The position numbers and the translations under genes are program-made. A stretch of 64,000 nt of DNA from Deltaproteobacteria bacterium (GTDB lineage: Bacteria > Myxococcota_A > UBA9160 > UBA4427). Each line of letters starts with the position of its first letter. Position 1 is the stretch's first letter. The notes beneath the pieces are model-generated. The model was not told the DNA's origin and searched no databases. It worked only from the letters and a program-made list of their open reading frames with translations. The stretch lies in NCBI GenBank assembly GCA_029261835.1, contig JAJDAO010000009.1:62001-126000 (forward strand), written 5' to 3'. Shown in pieces: positions 18,591 through 27,770 of this stretch.

Positions 18591-18786
18591 CTTCAACATT
18601 CTCCTTCCGTCTCTTCGTGCCTCGCGGTCAGCTCCGCGGCTCTCGGCGGACCGTGCAATTGTACAAGCTGAGCGACCGCAGGCCCAAGCATCGCCACGCC
18701 GCACGGAACTTCCCCCCGCTCTGGCGGCTCGCTCCGCGGTCACGGGCGAAGTCGAGCCCGCCGACGAGCTGTATCATTGGCCCGCG

Positions 18787-18804
18787 GGCGGGCTCGAACC
18801 CGCC
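18787..18804. repeat. Perfect GC hairpin before the PON-like gene
   Basis: GGCGGG-CTCGAA-CCCGCC is a perfect 6-bp stem with a 6-nt loop, lying about 20 nt before the ATG at 18823 and next to its GGAGGG ribosome-binding site. It could form in the mRNA leader. There is no T-run, so it is not a Rho-independent terminator. On the minus strand it looks superficially like a tRNA T-arm (GGGTTCGAGCCC), but no cloverleaf surrounds it. Confidence 0.4.
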
Positions 18805-18822
18805 GGCGGGAGGGCAGGGCTC

Positions 18823-19935
18823 ATGAGATCAGCCAGGTGCGCAGCGTTCGTGTTCGCCGTGCCACTCGTTCTCTGCTGCTGCTGGGGCTGCGGAGGCGAG
18901 GTGGCGACGCTCCGAGGCTGCCAGGGCAGCGAAGCGGTTACGGCGATCTGCGGCTTCCAGAATCCCGAGGACATGGTCCAGCTCCCCGGCACATCATGGC
19001 TGGTCATCAGCCAGTTCGCGTCGCCGGACGGGCCGGGTGGCAGCCTGCTGGCCTTTCGCGTCTCGGACCAGCACCGCCGCCAGCTGCATCCCGGCGCTGC
19101 GGGGACACCCCCGGTGAGCGCGGCGGCCGGTGCGCCACGCTGGGGCAGCGTCGATTGCCCCGGTCCGCCGGATCCCGAGCGCTTTGCTCCCCACGGTGTC
19201 GATCTGTCTTCGCGACCGGGCGGGGGGGCCGTGCTGGCGGTGGTGAACCACGGGGGCCGTGAGTCGATCGAATTCTTCGAGGTCGGTCGCGACGAGGCGG
19301 GTCCGACGCTCACCTGGCGGGGCTGCAGCGTCCTGCCCGACGAAGCCTGGCCCAATGACGTGGCCCTGCTCGCCGACGGCGGCGTGCTCGTGAGCAACAT
19401 GCTGCCGTCGATCGATGGCGGGCTCACGACTTTGTTGGCCGGTGTGGGGATGATGCTCGGGCGCGACACAGGCTCGCTGCTCGAGTGGCATGACGCGGGT
19501 GGCTGGCGGGAGATCCCCGGAAGCCAGGGAAGTGGGCCCAACGGCGTGGCGGTCTCTCGCGATGGCAGTGAGATCTACTTCACCGAGTGGGGGGGCCGTC
19601 GGCTCGTGCGCCTGCGCCGCGATGCGACGGGGCATGAGACACGGACGAGCGTCGCGCTTCCGCATCGCCCGGACAACATTAGCTGGACACGTGACGGCAG
19701 TCTGCTCGTCACCGGACAGCAGGGAGGCTTGGGCGAGATCCTGGGCTGCAACGGGGTCGTCGATGGGACCTGCGCAATCGGCTATTCGATCGTGCGCGTA
19801 GACCCTCTCAGCCTGGAGACCGAACTGGTGCTGGAGGACCGCGGGGCGGCCAGTGTCGCCGTCCAGGTTGCGGACGAGGTCTATATCGGCACCTTCGCCG
19901 GCGACCGCATCGCGCACGCGTACTACGGTCGCTGA
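18823..19935 (+). CDS. PON/SMP-30-like beta-propeller lipoprotein (arylesterase-like)
   Basis: A 370-aa exported protein. A hydrophobic N-terminus ends in CWGCGGE, a probable lipoprotein site although the -2 Trp is unusual. The rest resembles the six-bladed paraoxonase/SMP-30 propellers. NPEDM, VVNHGGRESIEFFEV, PNDVALLADGGVLVSN, GPNGVAVSRDGSEIYFTE and RPDNISWTRDGSLLVTG correspond in order to calcium-site blocks of PON-type enzymes. These enzymes hydrolyse lactones or aryl esters. The ATG has GGAGGG nine bases upstream. No partner gene is obvious. The substrate is unknown, and a non-enzymatic binding role is possible. Confidence 0.75.
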   Translation: MRSARCAAFVFAVPLVLCCCWGCGGEVATLRGCQGSEAVTAICGFQNPEDMVQLPGTSWLVISQFASPDGPGGSLLAFRVSDQHRRQLHPGAAGTPPVSAAAGAPRWGSVDCPGPPDPERFAPHGVDLSSRPGGGAVLAVVNHGGRESIEFFEVGRDEAGPTLTWRGCSVLPDEAWPNDVALLADGGVLVSNMLPSIDGGLTTLLAGVGMMLGRDTGSLLEWHDAGGWREIPGSQGSGPNGVAVSRDGSEIYFTEWGGRRLVRLRRDATGHETRTSVALPHRPDNISWTRDGSLLVTGQQGGLGEILGCNGVVDGTCAIGYSIVRVDPLSLETELVLEDRGAASVAVQVADEVYIGTFAGDRIAHAYYGR

Positions 19936-19999
19936 AGACGTCGCACTCCGACGGCCAGCTCGATTGCGCCTCGCGCCGAACGGGGAGATCGGGCCTGCG

Positions 20000-20167
20000 C
20001 TAGAAGCTATCTCATAAACCCCGGACCGAGCCGGGTGCGTGAATTCGGCCCGAGGTCGCGGCGCGAAATCGAAGGCATAGCTCTAGCTACGGCAAGATTT
20101 CGCAACAAAGACCTCGGGCCGAAGGCGCGTGCCAGGCGACGGGAGGGGTCTATGAGGTAGCTTCTAG
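20000..20167. repeat. 168-bp near-palindromic element with 23-bp terminal inverted repeats
   Basis: The outer 23 bases (20000-20022) and the last 23 (20145-20167) are inverted repeats with two mismatches, starting CTAGAAGCTA. Inside, TTCGGCCCGAGGTC (20044-20057) pairs perfectly with 20110-20123, GCGAAATC (20063-20070) with 20096-20103, and TAGCT/AGCTA closes the centre near 20078-20089. The whole unit can fold into one long hairpin. No ORF or transposase is inside. It looks like a MITE or REP-type non-autonomous element; the family is not recognised. It lies between the PON-like and HCCA-isomerase-like genes. Two solitary copies of its end occur elsewhere in the window. Confidence 0.7.
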
Positions 20168-20198
20168 TGTCCTGGCATAGGAAGGCAGGGATCGAATC

Positions 20199-20813
20199 AT
20201 GGATCTTGAATTCTGGTACGACTTCTCGAGCCCCTGGACGTACCTGGCATCCACGCAGGTCGAAGAGGTCGCCCGCCGGGCCGGGGGCAATCTGCTGTGG
20301 CGCCCGATGCTGCTCGGTGCGGTCTTCAAGCAGATCGGCACGCCCGATGTCCCCGCCCTGGCGATGCCTGAGCCCAAGCGCAATTACTACTCGCGCGAGC
20401 TCGATCTGTGGGCCCAGCATTGGGGTGTCCCGTTCCGCTTCACCACGCGTTTTCCCATGCGAACCGTGAAGGCTCTGCGTTTGACGCTGCTCGCGGGTGA
20501 TCGCATCGCTCCGCTGAGCCACGCGCTCTTCGCGGCTCTCTGGGTGGACGACCGCGATATCAGCGATGACGCTGTACTCGCCGAAATCCTGAGCGAGCAG
20601 GGCCTCTCGGCGGAGACGATGCTCGAGCAGACGAATCAGCCGGATACCAAGCAGAAGCTCATCGATGCGACCGGCGAGGCCGTGCAGCGGGGCGTATTCG
20701 GCGCACCGACCTTCATCGTTCGGCACCCCGACGGCGATGTGATGTTCTGGGGTCAGGATCGCTTCGAGCTGGTGGAGAAGGTGCTCGGGGGCTGGCATCC
20801 GAAGGCGGGCTAA
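20199..20813 (+). CDS. 2-hydroxychromene-2-carboxylate isomerase family (DsbA-fold)
   Basis: A 204-aa protein of the DsbA/kappa-GST thioredoxin-fold family. YDFSSPWTYLA at residues 7-17 has the serine (Ser10/Ser11) that replaces the DsbA CxxC cysteines in HCCA isomerases and binds glutathione. RGVFGAPTFIV is the conserved cis-proline loop. Known members isomerise 2-hydroxychromene-2-carboxylate in naphthalene breakdown or conjugate glutathione. No aromatic-degradation operon is nearby, so the real substrate is unknown. A GGAAGG/AGGG tract lies upstream of the ATG. The palindromic element ends 31 nt before the start and may carry or disrupt the native promoter. Confidence 0.82.
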   Translation: MDLEFWYDFSSPWTYLASTQVEEVARRAGGNLLWRPMLLGAVFKQIGTPDVPALAMPEPKRNYYSRELDLWAQHWGVPFRFTTRFPMRTVKALRLTLLAGDRIAPLSHALFAALWVDDRDISDDAVLAEILSEQGLSAETMLEQTNQPDTKQKLIDATGEAVQRGVFGAPTFIVRHPDGDVMFWGQDRFELVEKVLGGWHPKAG

Positions 20814-20868
20814 AGCGGAGCACCGGTCCAGACGAATCGGAGCAATGCCCTCAGTACGCAGCCAGGCG

Positions 20869-21972
20869 ATGAAGCTGTTCTCAGCAATGTTCGTGACCGC
20901 GGCACTCCTGATGGCGTCCGCAGCTGCCGCGGTTCCATTCCGAGTCGCCACCTCGATCACGATCCGCAACGGAGACTGGTTTCCGCTGCCCGTCGAAGAC
21001 ATGAAGGCGGCGGCGAGTGACGCCGCTCTCGCCGAGATCTCCAGCCAGGCCCTGCTGCACATCGTGAGCGACGAGGCGGAGGCCAACGACGGCACGCTCG
21101 GCCTGGACGTGTCGCTGATCGGCAAGGCGGGAACCGCCAAGCTGACGATCACGCTCAGCCTGAAGGGGCAGCCGACCTATGTCTCGACGGCGTCGATCTC
21201 CGTGCGCGGTCTCGACCATCAGGAGCTCTATCGGGCGTTCGAGCACATCGGCCAGGAATCCGCCCGGCGACTCAGCGCCAAGGTCGAAGCGCTCGTCGTC
21301 CATCCCCGGCAGCATCCGGCCAGCCAGACCCCGATCGTGCCGCCGAGCACGCCGGAGGGCGATGCCCCTGCGCTGAAGGCCACTTACAACGAGGCCCAAC
21401 GTCTCAAGCACGAGCGCCTCTACCAGGAATCACGTGTTCTCTTCGAGCAGGTGCTGGCTGCCGAGGGGTCGGGAACGGCGCGCCTGCATCGCCTGGCGGC
21501 GGATGAGCTGCGATACGGCTTGCCCGTATTCGAGGCGAAACAGCTCATCGTCGGTACGGGCAGCACGGCCAACGGACTCGGGGCCAAGCTCGAGCTCATC
21601 CCCCGAGTCGAGAACCTGTACCGCCAGATCCAAGCTGAGAACGGCCTCAGTGAGATCCGGATTCAGGAGGCGCAGCGCGCTCTCGACGATCTCGCGGTCA
21701 TGCGCGTCGGCCTCACCAACGCCATGCATCAGTTCGCCCGCGCCAGTGTCATGAATCTTCGGATGCTGATGATGCAGCAGGTGGCGATGACGGATGACTG
21801 CCCGGACGAGGCCGCCGCGACTGCGATGCTGGAGGAGCTGCCTTCTTCGCTCGAGCTCCAGCGCTACGAGCTGGCTTCAGACGGCGCGGTGCACTACACG
21901 ATTCTGGATGCCGAATCCGGCGTCGCGAACGGGCTCGTGTGCAGTCACCGAGGCGTCGATTTCGAGCCCTGA
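20869..21972 (+). CDS. Secreted protein of unknown function
   Basis: A 367-aa protein with a clear signal peptide (MKLFSAMFVTAALLMASAAA, cleavage near AAA/VPF). ATG 20845, eight codons earlier, is an alternative start. Residues about 20-130 look like a small alpha/beta domain with strands (TLGLDVSLIGKAGTAKLTITL). A Pro-rich linker follows at about 145-160, then a helical region (KATYNEAQRLKHERLYQESRV and onwards) like a single TPR/coiled section, and a C-terminal domain with two cysteines (DDCPDE, LVCSH). I do not recognise the family. It is 55 nt downstream of the isomerase on the same strand and may be co-transcribed. Confidence 0.7.
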   Translation: MKLFSAMFVTAALLMASAAAAVPFRVATSITIRNGDWFPLPVEDMKAAASDAALAEISSQALLHIVSDEAEANDGTLGLDVSLIGKAGTAKLTITLSLKGQPTYVSTASISVRGLDHQELYRAFEHIGQESARRLSAKVEALVVHPRQHPASQTPIVPPSTPEGDAPALKATYNEAQRLKHERLYQESRVLFEQVLAAEGSGTARLHRLAADELRYGLPVFEAKQLIVGTGSTANGLGAKLELIPRVENLYRQIQAENGLSEIRIQEAQRALDDLAVMRVGLTNAMHQFARASVMNLRMLMMQQVAMTDDCPDEAAATAMLEELPSSLELQRYELASDGAVHYTILDAESGVANGLVCSHRGVDFEP

Positions 21973-21985
21973 TCGCAGGCGCGTC

Positions 21986-22837
21986 CTAGAGTATGTCGGT
22001 GGGTGAGGTCAGCGTGGGCGTCTCTTCCGCGATGATCGCCTCACAGCGCGCCCGCACGGCGGGCTCCATCTCGCTGTGGGTGCGAATCCAGAAGCGCTGC
22101 CCTCGAATCGCCTCGATCACGCTGCTGGCCACATCTTCCGCCGCCATGCCGCCGTTGACCATCGCGCCGAACATCTCGCGCGCGGCCTCGGCCACGGGGT
22201 CGGGTGTGGCCTCCGCGTCGCGGCCGCCGGGCCAGTTGCGATCTGCTTCGTGGATTCGAGTGCGGACCCAGCCCGGGCACAGGACCGAGACGCCGATCGC
22301 GGCGCCGGCCGTACGCAGGTCTGCCAGGAGTGTCTCCGAGAGGGCGACCACGGCGTGTTTCGTCGCGTTGTAGGGCGACATCAAGGACGGCGCCGTCAGC
22401 CCGGCGATCGACGCGGTGTTGACGACGTGCGCCTCCTGTCCGCTGGCAATCATGCGCGGGACGAAGGCACGGATACCATTCACCACACCCAGTAGATTCA
22501 CGCCGACGATCCAGTCCCATTCCTCGGGCGGGACCTCCCAAGTCAAGCCCCCGACGGCTACGCCCGCGTTGTTGCACAGGACGTGCGCCGCACCAAAGCG
22601 CGACTCACAGCGCCCGGCGAGATCCTCGAGTGCTGCGGGCTCGCGCACATCGACGGTCGACATCTCGACCTCGCTGCCCGATTCCTGCAGCGCGCGCGCG
22701 ACGGCCTCCAGCGGCTCCGCCTCGACATCGGCCAGCACCAGCCGCATGCCCTCGGCGCCGAAGCGCTCAGCAAGCGCCCGCCCGATCCCGCTGGCCGCCC
22801 CGGTTACGACTGCGACTCTTCCTTCGAGGTCCTTCAT
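21986..22837 (-). CDS. Short-chain dehydrogenase/reductase
   Basis: A 283-aa classical SDR. The NAD(P)-binding TGAASGIG is at residues 12-19, NNAG at 89-92, and the catalytic Ser143, Tyr156 and Lys160 are all present. PGWVRTRI follows the active site. Acidic Asp37 at the end of strand 2 (LVLADVE) suggests NAD(H) rather than NADP(H). The ATG is preceded by GGAGGAG. It is convergent with the secreted unknown (13 nt between stops). Such enzymes oxidise alcohols such as steroids, sugars or 3-hydroxyacyl compounds; the substrate is not predictable here. Confidence 0.88.
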   Translation of the reverse strand: MKDLEGRVAVVTGAASGIGRALAERFGAEGMRLVLADVEAEPLEAVARALQESGSEVEMSTVDVREPAALEDLAGRCESRFGAAHVLCNNAGVAVGGLTWEVPPEEWDWIVGVNLLGVVNGIRAFVPRMIASGQEAHVVNTASIAGLTAPSLMSPYNATKHAVVALSETLLADLRTAGAAIGVSVLCPGWVRTRIHEADRNWPGGRDAEATPDPVAEAAREMFGAMVNGGMAAEDVASSVIEAIRGQRFWIRTHSEMEPAVRARCEAIIAEETPTLTSPTDIL

Positions 22838-22925
22838 GGTCTCCTCCCGCTTTCCGCGAGGAGAGACTAACAGACGACGTGAACGCTGGTCGAGGCGAGC
22901 GAAACCGCCCCGCCATTTGGCGTAA

Positions 22926-22948
22926 GGGGTTTATGAGATCGCTTCTAG
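22926..22948 (-). repeat. Solitary copy of the 23-bp CTAGAAGC repeat, overlapping the kinase stop
   Basis: Read on the minus strand, this 23-mer differs from the left end of the 168-bp element (20000-20022) at one position only. Bases 2-4 of the repeat are the TAG stop codon of the large kinase gene, so the repeat begins at the stop and runs into the 3' flank. No second inverted end is present nearby. Confidence 0.7.
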
Positions 22949-25900
22949 CCGCGGGGCTTCGCTCTTCGTGTCGCCGCGCTGTCGATCATCCCCTGAAGGA
23001 CACGGACCACGTCGGCCGCCTTCTGAATGCGATCTTCCGGCTTCTTCTGTATGAGCTGGAGGATGAGCTCTGCCATCGCCGCGGGCAGCTCGGCGTTGAA
23101 CTCGCGCGGGTCCGGAGGCGGCGTGTGGCGGTGGTGGTAGGTGACGTCGCCATCGCTGAAGGGCAGCTTGCCGGTACTGAGCTGGAACAGCGTGATCCCC
23201 AGCGCGTAGAGGTCTGCGCGGTGGTCGACCTGCTCGCCGCTCGCCTGCTCGGGAGCCATGTAGTAGGGCGTACCGCCGATCACCGTCGCACCCCTGCGCA
23301 CCTCCTCGACCATCTTGGCCAAGCCGAAATCCATGATCTTGACGATTCTCTCTTTCGTGAGAAAGAGGTTCGCCGTCTTGATATCACGGTGAATGATCTT
23401 GTTTCGGTGGGCGAAGTGAAGACCGGTGGCGATCTGCACGCCCAGCTGCGCGACCACCAGCGGCGGCAGGGCACCGCGCTTCTTGGCGATCGCATCGAGC
23501 GACGTTCCTTCGAGAAGCTCCATTGTGATGAAGTACTGGCCCTCTTCCTGGCCCGCGTCGTAGATGGTGACGATGTTCGGGTGGTTGAGCACGGCCGCCG
23601 AACGGGCCTCGCGCTCGAAGAACTTCACGGCCGCCGGGTGGTCCTTCAGGTTGTCGGGCAGTCGCTTCAGGGCAACGACGCGACCCAGGTGCTTGTCGCG
23701 CGCGCGGTAGACGACACCCATGCCACCCTGACCGATCTGGTCGATGATCTCGTAGCGACTGTCTCCCTGGCCGGCCGCTGGCTCGGGGGCTTTGGCCTCC
23801 GCGGCCTTCGGTGGGCGCGCCAGGCGGGTGGCCGCGTCATCCAGTGCGGTGAGCTGTCCCTTGAGCGACTCGATGCGGGTGTTGACGTCCATGTAGTGAA
23901 GATCTTGCCGGCGAACGGCGGAGAGTACGGAGATGGCATCCTCCACGCGTCCCACCCGTTCCAGCAGGCTGCCGTAGTTCTCCAGGATGTCGATTGGAAA
24001 GCTGTCGATACCGTTCACTCGCGCGGCCTCGTCGAACTTCTCGATGGCGTAGTCGGCGTTGCCCTGAGCGCCGAGGATTCCGGCGAGTAGGCGACAAGAC
24101 TCGCCGTAGAATGGATGGCGCATCTCGACCCGCTGCAGATTCTGGATCGCACGCTCGGGCTCACCGAGCTCGACGCAGAGCTTACTGGCCTCGAAGTATT
24201 CGCTGCTCTTTTCCAGCAACGTCAATACCGTCTCCGTGTCTCCGAGCTCTCGGTAGCACTCGATGGCGTTTGGGAAGTCGTAGGCCGCTTCATAGGCCCG
24301 CGCAGCGGCGAGCATGTCGCCCGAGGTCCGGTGGGCTTCGGCCGCCCGCGTGAAGTCTCCGGCTTCTTCGTAGAGGCTCGCGGAGGCCGTGCTGTCCGCG
24401 TGGTTGGCCAGCAGCTCAGCTGCCTGGGTGAGTTCACCCGCTTCCTCGAGCGCTCGCGAAGCCTCGGCGACCTCACCCCGCTGCTCATGGGCTCGGGCCC
24501 GCATCAATCGTGAAAGACGCGGGTTCCCCGCAGCCTCGAGCGCCAGCGAGGCGGCATCGAAGTTGCCTTCGAGGAAGGGGTTTACCGCGTCGGGGCAGTC
24601 GCTGAAGGCCAACCCGCTCTCACAAGCGAGATCGATGACCATGGGTACCGAATCGAAAGAATCGATCTTGAGCTGTCGCTCGACGGCTCGGTCGCGTGCA
24701 CCGGCCACGATCGTGTATTGGCCCTTCGGCAGATAGAGGAATGCGCTGCCGTTGCTCGTGTATCGCAGGGAGCTCGGTTGGCCCAGCAGCGCGATCTGAG
24801 CGCCGTTGACGGCGCGCTCGCCCCAGTAGACCGCCACCTCGACCGGGCAGTCCTTGGGACGCAGGTCGAATTCGAGGCAGCGCATCTTGCCGCGCGATAC
24901 CAGAACCGTGCGCTCCTCGAGAAAATCACCGACGAGCTGCTCCGAGATCGAGTGGTAGAGGGGTCCGTGAACCGTGACGTAGTACTCGCTCTTCCTGGCC
25001 GGCACCCAGCGGAAGACGACATCCTTGCCCTGGTCGAGTCGACGCTCCGAGCGGCCCAGTGAGCGCAGTCGTCGGTTGAACTGACCCTTGGCCTCCCTCT
25101 CCTTGGCGGCCGCCCGCTTGCTCTTGACCTTGCGCGGTCGTTTTGTGAGCGAAATGCTGAAGAGGGCGCGCGTGTTGTCGGCCAGCTTGACGCGTATCGT
25201 TACGCCGCCAAAGCCGCGGGCGAATGGGAAGACGGCCATCGCCAGAAGGAGAGCCCAGGCGAGTCCCGCCTTGCGGTTCCATGTCTCCCAGCTGGCGAGG
25301 TCGCCGGGCAGACAGGCCTGGTTGGAGAGGATGCTGACGCCGGCCGCGTTGCTCCCGCTGAGCATCCGGATCTCGACATGGAGCAACTTCTTGTCACCGC
25401 AGATCGCCGGAGTCAGCATGCTGCCCCGCTGAACGGCGGCGACGAAGAGCGTATCGCTATCCAATCCTGAGTTGAGAGTCGCGATCGTCTCGCTGTTCAG
25501 GGCATCCCGCGAGCCGAAGTCGAAGAGTCGATCGGCCAGTGCGGTCAGATACTCGTCTCCGATCGCTGTGGGCCGACGGTCGTAGTGGGGATCGATCGCA
25601 GCTCCCAGCCCACTTGCCAGAGCGTCGAGGTCGAGAGTGCGCGGCAGCAGCCAATCGAGGACCTGGCCCTGCCAGTCGAGTGACTCGCGCACGCCGACCA
25701 GTACGGCTCGGTTCATCCCAGCCGGTGGCAGACCAAAGCTCATGATCAACGCGTCAAAGTGTTGGCTGCTGCCGCCAGCCCGCGTCAGCGGGTGCATCGT
25801 CCCCTGCTCTGTCTGGAGCGTTTCGCTGCCTCCCAGCAACTCGACCAGCTCGAGCTGGCGCGTTGCGTCGTCCGCCCGACCACGCTGCCGATAGACAGCA

Positions 25901-27597
25901 GCCAGCTCTTGCCGCAGGATCACCGAGGTTGGATTCAGCCCGACGGCTTGCTCGAGGGTGGCCTGTGCCGCCTCCGGCTGCTTCAGTTCTCGCTGGATGG
26001 CGGCCAGCTCGCGCAGACCGTCTGAGCGCGGCCCCGCCAGCTCCTGCGCTGCTTCCAGCAGCGGGATGGCCTGCTCGAGTTCGCCTTGCACATGAAGAGT
26101 CTTCGCCAGCGCCAGCTTGGCCTCGGGGCTCTGGGGCGCCAGCTCGACGGCCCGCTCCAGTAGCTGACGCGCCTCGCCGTGTCGGTTGCTGGCACCGTAG
26201 AACTCTCCGAGCTCTTGCAGAGTCAGCGAGTCGTCGCGATCGAGTTCGAGGGCCTCCTTGTACGCGGTCTCGGCACCGGCTGTATCCCGCAGTCCGCGCA
26301 GCGACCGGGCCAGGCCTCGCTTGCGTTCGGCCGTGGCGCCACCCCGCTGGATTGCTGTGCGGTAGCTCTGCGACGCGACCGCGTATTCTCCGAGCCCGAG
26401 CTCGACGTCTCCGGCGAGCTCTCGGGCCTGGCCCGCGAGTGACGGGTCGAGACTGGCGGCCTCCCCGAAATGTCGCTTGGCCGCCGCCGAATCGATCGAG
26501 CGACCCGCCTCGACGCCCGCTCGAAGATGCGCTTGGGCCATGGCTCCGCGATTCTGACTGGGCATCTCGGCGAGCAGCGTCGTCGCCCGCGGCAGCGAGG
26601 GTGAGAGTTCGTGGGCGCGTTCGAAGGCGCGCCGCGCCGCCGCTTCGTCATTCTGGCCGGCCAACGCCTGCGCCAGTCCGATGTTGGAGTCGACACTGCC
26701 GGGGTCGACCTCGACCGAGCGCTCGAAGTACGCCTGCGCCTCTCGCAGCTTGCCGCGCGCGAGCTGTACCTCTCCGGCGGTGAGCAGGATCCGGGCGTTC
26801 GGGTTGGCGGCGTAGAGATTCTCCGAAGACTCCCGAAGGATCCGCTTCCAGGCGAGATCCGCCTCGCCCCGTGCTGCCATCAGCCGTGCGCGCTCGTGCT
26901 GAGAGACTCCCTCACGGTCGGCTGCTCGCTCGATCTCACCGCGAATGGCTCCCGCGTCTGGTGAGCTGTCGCCGTCGAGCTCGCTCCAGGCGCGAGCCAG
27001 CTCGCCCCCGTCGAGCAGCTCCAGCGCTCGGCTGCGAGCCGCCAAGCGTCCGATGTCGAGTGGCGCCGGCGGCTGCGCGCCGTCGCCGTTCAGCCCGAGA
27101 ATGCCCAGAGCCTGGTCGACGGCCGTGTTGGCGCTCGTCGCCAGTGCGGCGGCCGGGCTGGCGGAGCGGCCCGCGCCCTCCAGTCGTCCACCCTCGACAC
27201 GATGGACGCGCAGCAGAACATCGATGCGCCCGCTGTCGAAAGCGAGATCGATCAACACCGCGTGTCGGGCATCCAGGCGCGCTGCGATGTCGAGTAGCTC
27301 TCGCGTAGTGGCGCCCCGCGTCCCCGCGTGAGCCCGGTGTAGGGCCTTGAGCGCCGTCCGGACCTCGCGACCGGGTCGCACGACGACGCCCGCGCCGGCC
27401 AGGCGTCGCTCGACCCAGTCTGCCAGGCCCGGTGTGATCGGCCGTAGGTTCGGCGCCGTACGAGCGGGGATCACCGCGATGGACGGCGCCGCGCCCGCCG
27501 GGCGCTGCGCCTGCGCGCCACTGGCGATCAGCGCGCAGAGCGGCACTATCGCGCCGATCAGGTGGAGGTATTTGACCGGATTCGACGTCAGTATCAT
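22945..27597 (-). CDS. Giant TPR-TM-TPR-Ser/Thr kinase (C-terminal Hanks-type domain)
   Basis: A 1550-aa protein (ATG 27597; TTG 27609 possible). A signal-type helix at about residues 8-30 is followed by a TolB/FlgO-like segment (about 35-140), long TPR arrays (about 175-590) and a mixed domain (about 600-770). A single hydrophobic helix lies at about 774-792, then a basic juxtamembrane stretch, a beta-rich region (about 850-985), a second repeat array (about 1000-1230) and a kinase domain at 1280-1550. Kinase motifs are intact: GQGGMGVVYRA, Lys1311 (VALKRL), HRDIKTANLF with Asp1405, DFGLAK with Asp1423, and APEQASG. The layout places the kinase in the cytoplasm at the C-terminus, opposite to PknB-type kinases. 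It is monocistronic and divergent from rsgA; its stop lies in a 23-bp repeat. Confidence 0.9.
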   Translation of the reverse strand: MILTSNPVKYLHLIGAIVPLCALIASGAQAQRPAGAAPSIAVIPARTAPNLRPITPGLADWVERRLAGAGVVVRPGREVRTALKALHRAHAGTRGATTRELLDIAARLDARHAVLIDLAFDSGRIDVLLRVHRVEGGRLEGAGRSASPAAALATSANTAVDQALGILGLNGDGAQPPAPLDIGRLAARSRALELLDGGELARAWSELDGDSSPDAGAIRGEIERAADREGVSQHERARLMAARGEADLAWKRILRESSENLYAANPNARILLTAGEVQLARGKLREAQAYFERSVEVDPGSVDSNIGLAQALAGQNDEAAARRAFERAHELSPSLPRATTLLAEMPSQNRGAMAQAHLRAGVEAGRSIDSAAAKRHFGEAASLDPSLAGQARELAGDVELGLGEYAVASQSYRTAIQRGGATAERKRGLARSLRGLRDTAGAETAYKEALELDRDDSLTLQELGEFYGASNRHGEARQLLERAVELAPQSPEAKLALAKTLHVQGELEQAIPLLEAAQELAGPRSDGLRELAAIQRELKQPEAAQATLEQAVGLNPTSVILRQELAAVYRQRGRADDATRQLELVELLGGSETLQTEQGTMHPLTRAGGSSQHFDALIMSFGLPPAGMNRAVLVGVRESLDWQGQVLDWLLPRTLDLDALASGLGAAIDPHYDRRPTAIGDEYLTALADRLFDFGSRDALNSETIATLNSGLDSDTLFVAAVQRGSMLTPAICGDKKLLHVEIRMLSGSNAAGVSILSNQACLPGDLASWETWNRKAGLAWALLLAMAVFPFARGFGGVTIRVKLADNTRALFSISLTKRPRKVKSKRAAAKEREAKGQFNRRLRSLGRSERRLDQGKDVVFRWVPARKSEYYVTVHGPLYHSISEQLVGDFLEERTVLVSRGKMRCLEFDLRPKDCPVEVAVYWGERAVNGAQIALLGQPSSLRYTSNGSAFLYLPKGQYTIVAGARDRAVERQLKIDSFDSVPMVIDLACESGLAFSDCPDAVNPFLEGNFDAASLALEAAGNPRLSRLMRARAHEQRGEVAEASRALEEAGELTQAAELLANHADSTASASLYEEAGDFTRAAEAHRTSGDMLAAARAYEAAYDFPNAIECYRELGDTETVLTLLEKSSEYFEASKLCVELGEPERAIQNLQRVEMRHPFYGESCRLLAGILGAQGNADYAIEKFDEAARVNGIDSFPIDILENYGSLLERVGRVEDAISVLSAVRRQDLHYMDVNTRIESLKGQLTALDDAATRLARPPKAAEAKAPEPAAGQGDSRYEIIDQIGQGGMGVVYRARDKHLGRVVALKRLPDNLKDHPAAVKFFEREARSAAVLNHPNIVTIYDAGQEEGQYFITMELLEGTSLDAIAKKRGALPPLVVAQLGVQIATGLHFAHRNKIIHRDIKTANLFLTKERIVKIMDFGLAKMVEEVRRGATVIGGTPYYMAPEQASGEQVDHRADLYALGITLFQLSTGKLPFSDGDVTYHHRHTPPPDPREFNAELPAAMAELILQLIQKKPEDRIQKAADVVRVLQGMIDSAATRRAKPRG

Positions 27598-27770
27598 CCC
27601 GCGTTTCAATCGGAAGCGCGGGCAACCCGGTTGAGGTCTTTCTGTATCGGGTGCGCCGGTTGCAGTGCTGTTCTGCTTGTAGCGCGCAGGGCCTGGAGCT
27701 ACCGTGCGCCGCCATGGCGTGGGACTTTCGCAACTCCTCGATACCCGGCCGCCAGCGGGCTGAGTGACAC

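Noticed and set aside
18787..18804. T-arm-like sequence (GGGTTCGAGCCC on the minus strand), possible tRNA
   Set aside because: No anticodon arm, D-arm or matching acceptor stem surrounds it; it is just a symmetric GC hairpin.
20000..20167. Insertion sequence with its own transposase
   Set aside because: The unit is only 168 bp and its frames are closed or shadowed. No transposase-like frame exists anywhere in the window.
22630..24090. A 486-codon plus-strand open frame across the kinase end
   Set aside because: It is antisense to the catalytic kinase domain, whose motifs are intact. It would also have to cross the SDR start.
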